Source: Halotia branconii CENA392
Lineage (GTDB): Bacteria > Cyanobacteriota > Cyanobacteriia > Cyanobacteriales > Nostocaceae
Assembly: GCF_029953635.1 (NCBI RefSeq)
Contig: NZ_CP124543.1
Span: 124,001 to 188,000, forward strand
Direction: 5' to 3'
DNA length: 64,000 bases
Shown: positions 10,601 through 18,635 of the stretch, one piece after another
How the letters are laid out: every line of letters begins with the position of its first letter
Position numbering within the stretch: position 1 is the stretch's first letter
Position numbers and translations under genes: made by a program
The notes under the pieces: model-generated
What the model was told of the DNA's origin: nothing
The model's database searches: none
The model's input: only the letters and a program-made list of their open reading frames with translations

Positions 10601-12590
10601 AGAAGGTTTACGGGCTTGGAAAAAACTTAAACAAGCACAAGGAGTCCAACCGGAAACCAGAATGCGGGTAGTGACAGCCCTGCAACAAGCAGTTTATGGG
10701 GTAACGGAACTAAACCGCTTGGAGGGTCACTCTGATATTGTCTGGGGTGTAATTTTCAGCCCTGATGGACAATTATTGGCATCAGCCAGTCGAGATCAAA
10801 CTATCAAAATCTGGCATCCTGACGGCACATTACTCCAAACCCTCAAAGGTCATACTGACGCTGTTACTAGCATCAGTTTTAGTCCTGATGGTCAAAAATT
10901 GGCATCCGCCAGTCTCGATAAAACTGTAAAAATCTGGCGCAAAAATCCCATTACAGGAGAATTTAATCCGCAGCCGTCCCAAACCATCGCTGGACAAGGT
11001 GATTGGGTTTATAGCGTCAGTTTTAGTCCTGATGGTAAATTTATAGCTACTGGCAATAAAGATAAAACCGTTAAACTCTGGCGACAAGACGGTACTTTAG
11101 TTAAAACTTTGTCTGGACATCAAGCAGAAGTTAACTGGATAAGCTTCAGTCCTGATGGTCGATTCATTGCTTCAGCAAGTGACGACAAAACAGTAAAAAT
11201 TTGGCGAACAGACGGTAGCTTGGTTAAAACTTTGTACGGTCATGAAGAAGGTGTAACTATGGTTACCTTCAGTCCTGATGGTAAACTGCTAGCCTCAGCA
11301 GGTCGAGACAAAACTGTGAAATTATGGCAGCAAGATAAATTAGATTTTCGTCTTTACAAAAATTTACAACAACACACCAGTATAGTTTGGAGCCTCCAGT
11401 TCAGTTCTGATGGTCAAAAATTGGCATCAGGAAGTGATGACAACACGATCAATCTTTGGAGCGTAACTGGTACGTTACTCAAAACCTTCAAAGGACACAG
11501 TGATGCTGTTGCTGCTGTCGCTTTCAGTCCCGATAATAAATTGTTGGCATCAGGCAGTTACGACAAAACTGTCAAACTGTGGAGTTTAGATGCTCCCACA
11601 CTACCTGTACTTCAGGGGCATCAAGATAAAGTTTTAAGCGTTGCTTGGAGTCCCGATGGTCAAATGTTGGCTTCTAGCAGCCGCGATCGCACCGTGAAAC
11701 TCTGGCAACGAGACGAGATTCTTGATGGAGTTAAACCCCGACTTTATAAGACCTTAGTCGGGCATACAGATAAAGTTCCTAGTGTGAGTTTTGATCCCAA
11801 AGGTAAAATCTTAGCGTCAGGAAGTTATGACAAAACTGTCAAACTTTGGAACCGTGATGGTACTTTGCTGAAGACTCTCCAAGGACACAGCGATAGTGTA
11901 ATGAGTGTCAGCTTTAGCCCTGATGGTAATTTGTTGGCATCAGCTAGTAAAGATCAGACGGTGAAACTTTGGAGTCGTGACGGCCACTTGCTAAAAACCT
12001 TAATGGGACATCAAGGTTGGGTGAATAGCGTTAATTTTAGTCCTGATGGTCAGGTGCTAGCTTCAGCTAGTGATGATAAAACAGTCAGACTTTGGCGACG
12101 GGATGGGACTTTGTTAAAAACTTTTTCGCCCCATGATAGCTGGGTTTTAGGTGTGAGTTTCAGTCCCACCGACCAATTACTAGCTTCAGCGAGTTGGGAT
12201 AACACAGTTAGACTTTGGCGACGGGATGGTACTTTGTTGAAAACACTATTAAAGGGATATAGCGATAGCGTCAATGCTGTTACTTTTAGTCCTAATGGTC
12301 AATTCCTGGCTGCTGCCAGCTGGGATAGTACAGTCAAACTCTGGAGCCGTGAGGGTAAATTAATTAAAACCCTCAATGGGCATCGCGCTCCAGTACTAAG
12401 TGTTAGCTTTAGCCCTGATGGTCAAACCCTGGCATCGGCTAGTAACGATAACACCATAATTTTATGGAATCTGCATCTTGATGACTTACTTCTTCGTGGT
12501 TGCAACTGGGTAGATGATTACCTCAAGCACAACCCTAATATTGAAGGAGGCGATCGCTTTCTTTGTGATGGCGTAAATTATAGACGCTAA
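7632..12590 (+). CDS. STAND NTPase with 14 WD40 repeats
   Basis: 1652 residues. Order of parts: a 1-180 domain like the P-loop-derived N-terminal domain of cyanobacterial TPR/NTPase proteins but without a Walker A (FSLILVRCNYGQL at that place; FPIVLWLQDE further on); helical TPR-like region about 230-490; STAND-type NTPase with Walker A GLSGVGKSS (553-561) and Walker B TIVIIFDQFEEFF (about 633-645); a membrane segment at about 926-945 after a charged helix; linker ending LQQAVYGVTELNRLEGH; 14 WD40 repeats from 1030, enough for two seven-bladed propellers; a C-terminal cap with LDDLLLRGCNWVDDYL. Such proteins act as ligand-triggered signalling switches. This one has no recognised effector, so its output may run through the adjacent NTPase or the membrane. 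The N-terminal part is AT-rich; the WD40 part is more even in composition. Confidence 0.9.
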   Translation: MTQLQLTAAIAETNQQSLQRLVRSIQLSQGQFSLILVRCNYGQLREQMLNTVHEITKDINLKEIFIQPSTTALHNKIVTELFLDNPAVITDSLPSALMVFGLESVINLDDLLSGINQARDIYAATFSFPIVLWLQDEVASLLARLAPDFKSWAATTIKFEMTKEDLIALIRQETESLFGKVLEAGAARFLSNAALDLAPKSQHRLEIESARNDLLRLYSVQLEPGLEASLEFVLGRDKYANDQINGALAHYQKSLALCQREGKREKEEFKERESFPYRLWQAIVLFHLGLCYRRMADLHQGANSNYWHHACVWFKQCLEKLEQEQRQDLVAKFILPACEMLQRLQAWEELKELAQTSLLLHKTYGNSMQVAQDYGFLAAVAVSESKWILAHELVNTALSIIERATDAARQQESWYLLLLARTQRHLGECDEAISNLEWARVVCELQYEPLLYLEILEELRSLYFLERRDYIEAFNLKQEKIQIEHQYGFRAFIGASQLQPQRCKINPVIEPQKTPFIPEGIAQEIAASGRQQDVNRLIERITRADYKLTIIHGLSGVGKSSIIKAGLVPALKGKAIGERIPLPIVLSSYTDWVTALGRNINQVLTQIQAPIAIDFSPAILLEKLRLAAERNHTIVIIFDQFEEFFFINNNSQRVKFYNFFSECLNIPFIKIILSLREDYLHYLLEFERLSKNTNSLSVINQNILDKDIRYYLGKFSTEDTIGIIKSFTQRSHYALSDDLIQKLVQDLAGEIGEVHPIELQIVGAQLQAENITTLEQYKLCGGSKKLVERWLEEVIKDCGQENEELSWKLLFELTDEKGTRPLKTKSDLAIALNKNLDQTSNFELAWELILEILVGSGLVLRLREELGDRYQLVHDYLVEPIRQKNNYGVVAELEKIKFEKNKAEVAQKLSQEHLNLLLQRRLREARIAGVVLAMMGGTIAALWWQADLQKTAAIRQTIRAERSETNWKISTTAASSEALFASNKEFDALLEGLRAWKKLKQAQGVQPETRMRVVTALQQAVYGVTELNRLEGHSDIVWGVIFSPDGQLLASASRDQTIKIWHPDGTLLQTLKGHTDAVTSISFSPDGQKLASASLDKTVKIWRKNPITGEFNPQPSQTIAGQGDWVYSVSFSPDGKFIATGNKDKTVKLWRQDGTLVKTLSGHQAEVNWISFSPDGRFIASASDDKTVKIWRTDGSLVKTLYGHEEGVTMVTFSPDGKLLASAGRDKTVKLWQQDKLDFRLYKNLQQHTSIVWSLQFSSDGQKLASGSDDNTINLWSVTGTLLKTFKGHSDAVAAVAFSPDNKLLASGSYDKTVKLWSLDAPTLPVLQGHQDKVLSVAWSPDGQMLASSSRDRTVKLWQRDEILDGVKPRLYKTLVGHTDKVPSVSFDPKGKILASGSYDKTVKLWNRDGTLLKTLQGHSDSVMSVSFSPDGNLLASASKDQTVKLWSRDGHLLKTLMGHQGWVNSVNFSPDGQVLASASDDKTVRLWRRDGTLLKTFSPHDSWVLGVSFSPTDQLLASASWDNTVRLWRRDGTLLKTLLKGYSDSVNAVTFSPNGQFLAAASWDSTVKLWSREGKLIKTLNGHRAPVLSVSFSPDGQTLASASNDNTIILWNLHLDDLLLRGCNWVDDYLKHNPNIEGGDRFLCDGVNYRR
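10719..12473 (+). repeat. WD40 repeat array (14 units) inside the STAND gene
   Basis: Fourteen units of about 41-48 residues with the pattern L-x-GH-x4-V-x4-FSPDG-x2-LASAS-x-D-x-TVKLW. Units are divergent (many changes outside the core), with insertions in units 2, 5 and 8. This is an older array than the one at 39690-41393. Confidence 0.9.
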
Positions 12591-12592
12591 AT

Positions 12593-12958
12593 TTAACATT
12601 TATGAGAGCGATCGCTATCTAAAACTTCATCGCTATTTGTTTGCTTGCTGTCTTCCTCAGTAGCTTCTGGAGGAAAATTTGCTAAAAAAGCTTGCAATCT
12701 CATCCGCCCAATATAAGGCCAGCCACCTTCAGACTCAATATCTTTTAAGAGCGAGTAGAGTTTCTGGCGATTATCAGGCAAACTTTCTTGAAAAACACCA
12801 TCCCGGATGTCTCGATGTAATTGTTCTAATTGCCGTAGCAGGCTCAAAAGAGCGATTGCATCCCCTTGATAAACTTGGGCGACATCATCCACTGCGCTGG
12901 CGATCATTTGCAGTTGCTCAGATAATTTCCCCAATTCCAGACTATTATTTTTACTCAC
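12593..12958 (-). CDS. Conserved hypothetical protein
   Basis: 121 residues, GTG start (GTGAGTAAAAATAATAGT). The protein is mostly helical: LGKLSEQLQMIASAVDDVAQVYQGDAIALLSLLRQLEQLHRDIRDG, then a conserved-looking block GGWPYIGRMRLQAFL, then an acidic tail. There is no signal peptide or membrane segment. It ends two bases from the stop of the convergent WD40 gene. I recognise no domain. The regular amphipathic pattern and codon use support a real gene. Confidence 0.65.
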   Translation of the reverse strand: MSKNNSLELGKLSEQLQMIASAVDDVAQVYQGDAIALLSLLRQLEQLHRDIRDGVFQESLPDNRQKLYSLLKDIESEGGWPYIGRMRLQAFLANFPPEATEEDSKQTNSDEVLDSDRSHKC

Positions 12959-13414
12959 ACTATCCTATCCGTGTAAATCAGGTCTACTCAAATTTACCGG
13001 AGATTTTCGGTTTTCATCCGCTGTTACCAGTTTTAGACCACAATCAAAGAAAGTAGAAAAGATGATGTTTCCTGAAATTGATCTTGTTTTGGATTAATTT
13101 TACAGGCGATCGCTTTCACTTGTAAAACAGCGCAACAACGCTCAATACAGCCTCTACACAAGCTAGATCCAATCATAACTTCTGAATTTAAAGCTAGAGT
13201 GCTTTGATTTTGAGTTAAAAAAAATCGTATGATCTGGCTGATTTCCCCATAAAGCATTGGGTTGTATGTAATGGCAACACATACATAATACAAAACGATG
13301 ATTTGGGCGATGCCGCAAATGTCTATAACATTTTTCAGGCACAAAGTAAACCCAATTCTTCGGATTCCTCGAAGTACGCACTTTAGATATTAATTTTTGA
13401 CATTGAGGTTGACC

Positions 13415-14251
13415 ATGAGGTATCGCGCTTTAATTGTTACATTCTTGGCTTTATGCCTAGGGCTAATAACTGCTTGTAGTGAAGGCCCTTCTTCTAGTGG
13501 TGGTAGAGACTTACTCTCTTACGACCAAATTAGAGGCACTGGCTTGGCTAACAAATGCCCTCAACTAGCAGAAACTAGTCGTGGTTCCATTCCCCTTGAC
13601 TCTAGTCAGTCCTACGCCATCAAAGAACTCTGCTTAGAACCAACCAATTTCTTTGTCAAAGAAGAACCTGCTAATAAACGGCAGAAAGCAGAATTTGTAG
13701 CTGGCAAATTATTGACCAGATACACTTCTACCATTGATCAGGTGCAAGGCAACTTGAAAATCAACTCAGATAATAGCCTGACCTTTAAAGAAGCTGATGG
13801 TCTTGACTTTCAAGCTATAACTGTAAAACTTCCTGGTGGTGAATTAGTACCTTTCCTCTTCACCATCAAAGACTTGGTTGCTCAAACACAACCTGGGTTG
13901 ACCAGTATTAACACCTCCACGGACTTTGAAGGTACTTTTAAGGTTCCTTCCTATCGTGGTGCTGCTTTCTTAGATCCTAAAGGTCGTGGTGTCGTCAGCG
14001 GCTATGATAATGCCGTGGCTCTCCCCGCCCAAGCCGATGATGAAGAACTTACTCGCGCTAACGTCAAGCGTGCGGAAATTCTCAGTGGTGAAATTTCTTT
14101 GCAAGTAGCGAAAATAGATAGTTCCACTGGTGAAATTGCTGGGACTTTTGTAAGTGAACAACCATCGGATACAGATTTAGGTGCTGGCGAACCCAAAGAA
14201 GTCAAGATTCGAGGTCTATTTTATGCACGAGTTGAACCAACTGGTGTATAA
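13415..14251 (+). CDS. psbO: Photosystem II manganese-stabilising protein PsbO
   Basis: 278 residues from the ATG at 13415, chosen because GAGG lies 6 bases upstream (13405-13408); an in-frame TTG at 13397 lacks this. PsbO is the 33-kDa extrinsic lumenal subunit that stabilises the Mn4CaO5 cluster. Seen are a signal peptide ending in a lipobox-like LITAC, the two lumenal cysteines in NKCPQL and KELCLEP that form the conserved disulfide, and family motifs GTFKVPSYRGAAFLDPKGRG, GYDNAVALPA and the terminal KEVKIRGLFYARVE. Length is normal for the family. Transcription is monocistronic, judging by spacing. Confidence 0.98.
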   Translation: MRYRALIVTFLALCLGLITACSEGPSSSGGRDLLSYDQIRGTGLANKCPQLAETSRGSIPLDSSQSYAIKELCLEPTNFFVKEEPANKRQKAEFVAGKLLTRYTSTIDQVQGNLKINSDNSLTFKEADGLDFQAITVKLPGGELVPFLFTIKDLVAQTQPGLTSINTSTDFEGTFKVPSYRGAAFLDPKGRGVVSGYDNAVALPAQADDEELTRANVKRAEILSGEISLQVAKIDSSTGEIAGTFVSEQPSDTDLGAGEPKEVKIRGLFYARVEPTGV

Positions 14252-14274
14252 GATTTAAGGGAACAGGGAAGTAG

Positions 14275-14330
14275 AGAGCAGGGGAAGCAGGGGAGGAAAG
14301 GGAGCAGGGAGCAGGGAGCAAGGGAGAAGG
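14275..14330. repeat. Short tandem repeat (GGGAGCA heptamer type)
   Basis: Runs of GCAGGGGAAGCAGGGG and AGGGAGCAGGGAGCAGGGAGCA just after psbO, the purine-rich short tandem repeat class seen also near 32550-32605 and 60841-60900. Confidence 0.7.
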
Positions 14331-14420
14331 ATTATGATACAAATTCAAGGTATTTTCTTCATTCTCCTCTGCACCCCGCCCCCTGCCCCTCTGCCTTTTC
14401 TTCCCTATGCCCCTCTGCCC

Positions 14421-15431
14421 CTATTCCCTTCCTTCTACATGTCGCTGTTGATGCCACTGCCATGCATGAGTCACAATATTTTTGATAGATGGGTACTGGG
14501 GTTGCCAGTTTAAGACTTTTCTAGCTTTTTCACCACTACCAATTAAAGATGGAGGATCGCCAGGACGGCGATCGCACTCTTGGACAGTTATTGGTAGTCC
14601 AGTTACCTGTTCGGCAGCTGCAATGACTTCTCTTACAGAAAAGCCACTACCATTACCTAAATTAAAAACTTCACTGTCGCCGCCTTTTAATAAATATTCC
14701 AAACCTAAAACATGAGCATCTGCCAAGTCGCTCACATGAATATAATCGCGAATACAAGTTCCATCAGGCGTGGGATAATCAGTACCAAAAATTGAGATAG
14801 ATTGTCGTTTACCTAAAGCTGTTAGCAGCACCAAAGGAATTAAATGGGTTTCTGGATTGTGATCTTCGCCTAGTAAACCATTGGGTTCAGCACCAGCGGC
14901 GTTAAAGTAACGAAAGCGCACTGATTTTAATCCATAAGCAACGTCAAAATCAGCCAGAATCCGTTCCACCATTAACTTAGTAGCACCATAAGGATTGATG
15001 GGATTTTGGGGATGATTTTCTGGAATAGGTACAATTTCCGGTACTCCATAAGTAGCGCAAGTAGAAGAAAAGACAAATTTATTGATAGATGCAGCTAGCA
15101 TTGCTTCTAGAAGAGTCAGGGTTCCCACCACGTTGTTACGGTAGTATTTCGCTGGGTCTATAACCGATTCTCCTACGTAGGCATAAGCGGAGAAGTGCAT
15201 GACTGCGGCAATATTACGGGTTGTAAATAAGTCATCAAGCAAAGCGCGATCGCCTGTATCACCCACTACCAGCTCAACTTGTAAAACCTTTTCTACTAAG
15301 TCTCGATGCCCATAAACAAGATTATCAAGTATTATCACGTCATAATCGGCTTGTTTAAGAGCAAGTACAGTGTGAGAGCCAATATACCCTGCTCCTCCTG
15401 TGACTAAAATACTGGGCTTGACAGACGACAT
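14421..15431 (-). CDS. galE: UDP-glucose 4-epimerase GalE
   Basis: 336-residue extended short-chain dehydrogenase. NAD-binding TGGAGYIGSH sits near the N-terminus, the catalytic pair appears as SSTCATYG and YGATK, and the family blocks NPYGATKLMVERIL, FNAAGA, GTDYPTPDGTCIRDYIHVSDLADAH and RRPGDPPSL are present. It interconverts UDP-glucose and UDP-galactose in the cytoplasm and supplies galactosyl units for glycolipids (galactolipids of thylakoids) and polysaccharides. The length is normal. Confidence 0.95.
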   Translation of the reverse strand: MSSVKPSILVTGGAGYIGSHTVLALKQADYDVIILDNLVYGHRDLVEKVLQVELVVGDTGDRALLDDLFTTRNIAAVMHFSAYAYVGESVIDPAKYYRNNVVGTLTLLEAMLAASINKFVFSSTCATYGVPEIVPIPENHPQNPINPYGATKLMVERILADFDVAYGLKSVRFRYFNAAGAEPNGLLGEDHNPETHLIPLVLLTALGKRQSISIFGTDYPTPDGTCIRDYIHVSDLADAHVLGLEYLLKGGDSEVFNLGNGSGFSVREVIAAAEQVTGLPITVQECDRRPGDPPSLIGSGEKARKVLNWQPQYPSIKNIVTHAWQWHQQRHVEGRE

Positions 15432-15761
15432 AAATTTTCCCTTTATAATTGACAGCTACCAAATTAATTTAGTTTACTGGTGCTACATTACTCTTCTATA
15501 AAATTAAAAATAATAGACTCAGTATGAAAAAATTGCACTAAAATCACTACGACGGTAGTCTTTGGTTACAGGCTTGAGGTATTTGCAGTCAGGTAACAGT
15601 GCGATTACAATTTGACGATAAAATAAACCCACTGCCCAAACCCTCTAGGTTGACCCTTACGGGTTGTTTGGTTACTTTATACCGAAAAACCCTTGTGGCA
15701 GTTCTTCTCAGAGGAAACCGCGCCACTGGCTCACCGCACCAGAAAATTTGAGAGTTTATCT

Positions 15762-16460
15762 ATGTTTCTACTGCTAAGCCGGGTACTATTGTGGCTATTG
15801 ATTGGCACTATCGTATATTCCTTGTTTCAGAGATTTTATCCCAGCGGCACTTTTGCAGGGCGATTAGTCTTAGTTATTGTGTTGATTGTCATAGCGCTGT
15901 CATTTGTCAATCCTAATGAACCAGCTGTTGCGTCTTTGTGGAGATTGATATCGTTTCCCTTGAAGCCTTTGGGAGCTTCGATCTTGTTAATGATGTTTGC
16001 TGCTCAGAGAATCAAGGGAGGCGGAATAGATGCTCCAGGAGGATTTTTACTGGGTTGGGCGCTGACAATTTTACTATTGTCTAGTACACCAGCGATCGCT
16101 TACTTCTTGGTGAGAACACCGATAGCAACAGTTGATAACATCAACCTAGCAACTAATGCTTACCCTGTGGAAACGCTGGTAGCATTAAGACAAGACACTA
16201 CTGCCAATTATGTCTCAGATGTAGTAGGAGATACTATGCTGCCTGCTAGAGATTTGAGTCAAGCAACCATAGCTTTCAACTCGGTGGATATAAAAATTCC
16301 ATCTTATCTATTACAAAATCCTCAAGATATCAGATCACGGGGATTGCGGATTGAAGACTTTGTACCCAATGCAGCAACCCTGCAATTAACAACCCAAGTC
16401 TGGGAAAGTTATCTTAGCCAAGTTTACATTTTCTTGCGTGGTAATCAGGTACAAGGTTAA
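15762..16460 (+). CDS. Conserved membrane protein, unknown function
   Basis: About 232 residues from the ATG at 15762; an in-frame TTG at 15693 would add 23 polar residues that do not look like part of the protein. Three or four hydrophobic segments fill the first 130 residues (MFLLLSRVLLWLLIGTIVYSLF; LVLVIVLIVIALSFV; GASILLMMFA; LTILLLSSTPAIAYFLV), followed by a soluble domain of about 100 residues. The N-terminal half reminds me of the membrane region of cyanobacterial YdcF-type proteins, but the catalytic YdcF domain is not visible. It could be a shortened relative or an unrelated membrane protein. Confidence 0.7.
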   Translation: MFLLLSRVLLWLLIGTIVYSLFQRFYPSGTFAGRLVLVIVLIVIALSFVNPNEPAVASLWRLISFPLKPLGASILLMMFAAQRIKGGGIDAPGGFLLGWALTILLLSSTPAIAYFLVRTPIATVDNINLATNAYPVETLVALRQDTTANYVSDVVGDTMLPARDLSQATIAFNSVDIKIPSYLLQNPQDIRSRGLRIEDFVPNAATLQLTTQVWESYLSQVYIFLRGNQVQG

Positions 16461-16473
16461 AAATCACTTTAAA

Positions 16474-16507
16474 AAGGCCGCAATGCTACATCCTAGTGGC
16501 TGGCCTT
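16474..16507 (+). terminator. Possible terminator hairpin
   Basis: AAGGCC at 16474-16479 pairs with GGCCTT at 16502-16507 and is followed by an AT-rich run (ATTTAGATTTTTATT). It lies just after the membrane-protein stop codon. The loop is large, so confidence is low. Confidence 0.35.
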
Positions 16508-16701
16508 ATTTAGATTTTTATTAGAATTGTTAATGGTGATTCCACGATTTTTTAGCCCTTCGGCTCCACTCAGGACTAAAACCAAACAAAACAAAGGTGT
16601 TAGAAGTTACACTTTTTATGTAAGGTAAAGGACTAAACTTCAAATAAAAAATAGATTGATGATCTGTTGGTTTAGGATGATACAGTTGCGAAATTGCTTG
16701 A

Positions 16702-18453
16702 ATGGCCAACTCTCGACGACTTGCTAGACTCGCTGCTTACCTACGTCCCCATTGGCGGGAGGCAACATTAGGCATTATCGCGCTGTTGTCTGTAAACGGA
16801 CTAGGTGTTTATATCCCCTGGTTAATTCGCGCTTGCGTTGATAAACTTTCAACAAACTTCAGCTTAAACCAAGTGCTACATTACGTAGTACAAATTATCT
16901 TGCTGAGTTCAGCGATGTTGCTAATACGTATGGCATCACGTATTTGGCTATTTGGGGTAGGTCGTCAAGTAGAATTTGACCTCAAACAACGAATTTTTGA
17001 ACACTTACTCAAGTTAGAACCGGCTTATTTTGCCACCAATACAGCTGGCGATTTGATTAGCAGGGCTACTAGTGATGTGGACAATATCAGGCGGCTTTTG
17101 GGTTTTGCCGTGTTAAGTTTGGCGAATACATTTTTTGCCTATCTCCTCACATTGCCAGTCATGTTAGCAATTAGTGTGGATCTAACATTAGCTTCTTTGG
17201 CCGTATATCCTTTGATGTTCTTGTTAGTGCATCTGTTTAGCAATTACTTACGCCAACAACAAGCAGCAGTACAAGAGCAAATCTCTGATATTAGTGAACT
17301 GATTCAAGAAGATATTAGCGGCATTGCCCTAATTAAAATTTATGCCCAAGAAGAAAACGAGCGTCGAGCTTTTGCTCAAAGAAATCAGCAGTTATTAACG
17401 GCTAACATGCAATTAGCAAAAAGCCGAAATATTTTGTTTCCGCTGATTGGCGGTCTAGCTAGTGTCAGTTCGTTGATTATAATTTGGCTAGGGACAATAC
17501 GGATATCTTCTGGAACGCTGGCAGTTGGAGACTTTTTAGCGCTGTTAATTTATGTAGAGCGTCTGGTTTTTCCCACTACACTTTTAGGATTTACGATTAC
17601 TGCCTATCAACGAGGTGAAGTAAGTATTGATCGTTTAGAATCTATTCTTACGGTTACGCCCAAAATTCAAGATCATGCCGATGTCATTCATCTGCATAGG
17701 AGTGATGTAAAGGGGGAACTAAAAGCTAAAAATCTCAGCTACACTTACCCTGGTTCCAGTATCCCAGCTTTAGAAAATATCAATTTTACGATCGCACCTG
17801 GGGAACTAGTGGCTATTGTGGGGGCAATTGGTTCTGGAAAATCAACTTTAGCGAATGCCTTACCACGCTTGTTGGATATTGAATCAGGGCAGTTGTTTTT
17901 AGATGGGTGGGATATTACTAAGATAGCGTTGGCAGATTTACGCAGTGCGATCGCCTATGTCCCCCAAGATAGCTTTTTATTCAGTACTACAATCAAGAAT
18001 AATATCCGCTACGGTGATCCAGTTAGAGAACAAGAAGATGTAGAGTTTACAGCCCAGGTAGCCCAGATTCACCCAGAAATTACTAATTTTCCCCAGCAGT
18101 ACGAAACTATTGTCGGCGAACGTGGTATTACTCTTTCAGGCGGACAACGACAACGCACTGCTTTAGCTAGAGCAATGTTAGTCAATGCTCCAGTATTAAT
18201 TTTAGATGATGCTTTATCTAGTGTAGATAACCAAACTGCTACCAAAATCCTGAACAATCTTTCTAAGGATACAGATAAAAAAACTGTAATTTTTATTACG
18301 CATCAATTATCGGCGGCGGCGGCGGCTGACCGGATTTTTGTCATGGATAAAGGAAGAATTGTTCAGATAGGAAATCACTTAGAACTTGTACAACAAAAGG
18401 GTCTATATAGAACTTTGTGGAGTCAGCACCAAGTAGAAGAATTACTTCGTTAA
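16702..18453 (+). CDS. ABC transporter, fused permease/ATPase (MsbA/MdlB type)
   Basis: 583 residues. The first 310 form a six-helix ABC exporter transmembrane domain; the rest is the nucleotide-binding domain with Walker A GAIGSGKSTL, Q-loop YVPQDSFLF, signature LSGGQRQRTALARAM, Walker B VLILDDALSSVD and the H-loop ITHQLS. It is a half-transporter that should dimerise in the inner membrane and export lipids, peptides or drugs; the substrate cannot be told. GCGGCGGCGGCGGC in the codons after the H-loop encodes a run of alanines (SAAAAADR). It is followed by an IS630-type element. Confidence 0.94.
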   Translation: MANSRRLARLAAYLRPHWREATLGIIALLSVNGLGVYIPWLIRACVDKLSTNFSLNQVLHYVVQIILLSSAMLLIRMASRIWLFGVGRQVEFDLKQRIFEHLLKLEPAYFATNTAGDLISRATSDVDNIRRLLGFAVLSLANTFFAYLLTLPVMLAISVDLTLASLAVYPLMFLLVHLFSNYLRQQQAAVQEQISDISELIQEDISGIALIKIYAQEENERRAFAQRNQQLLTANMQLAKSRNILFPLIGGLASVSSLIIIWLGTIRISSGTLAVGDFLALLIYVERLVFPTTLLGFTITAYQRGEVSIDRLESILTVTPKIQDHADVIHLHRSDVKGELKAKNLSYTYPGSSIPALENINFTIAPGELVAIVGAIGSGKSTLANALPRLLDIESGQLFLDGWDITKIALADLRSAIAYVPQDSFLFSTTIKNNIRYGDPVREQEDVEFTAQVAQIHPEITNFPQQYETIVGERGITLSGGQRQRTALARAMLVNAPVLILDDALSSVDNQTATKILNNLSKDTDKKTVIFITHQLSAAAAADRIFVMDKGRIVQIGNHLELVQQKGLYRTLWSQHQVEELLR

Positions 18454-18635
18454 TATTTTGAATTGCCAGAATGATTGTTGGTTTGTGCGTGTAATTTATT
18501 AATTACATTTAATTGATAAATTATCTTCAGAGAATAATTAATATTTGAAGTATGTGCAGAATTATTTTTCCAGATTCCCATCCAATGAAATCTGCTTGAC
18601 GGTTATAGATTCAGTTATTAATCCTTCACATAATA

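Noticed and set aside
13033..13344. 103-codon minus-strand open frame upstream of psbO
   Set aside because: Overlaps the psbO promoter region, overlaps another frame and shows no domain.
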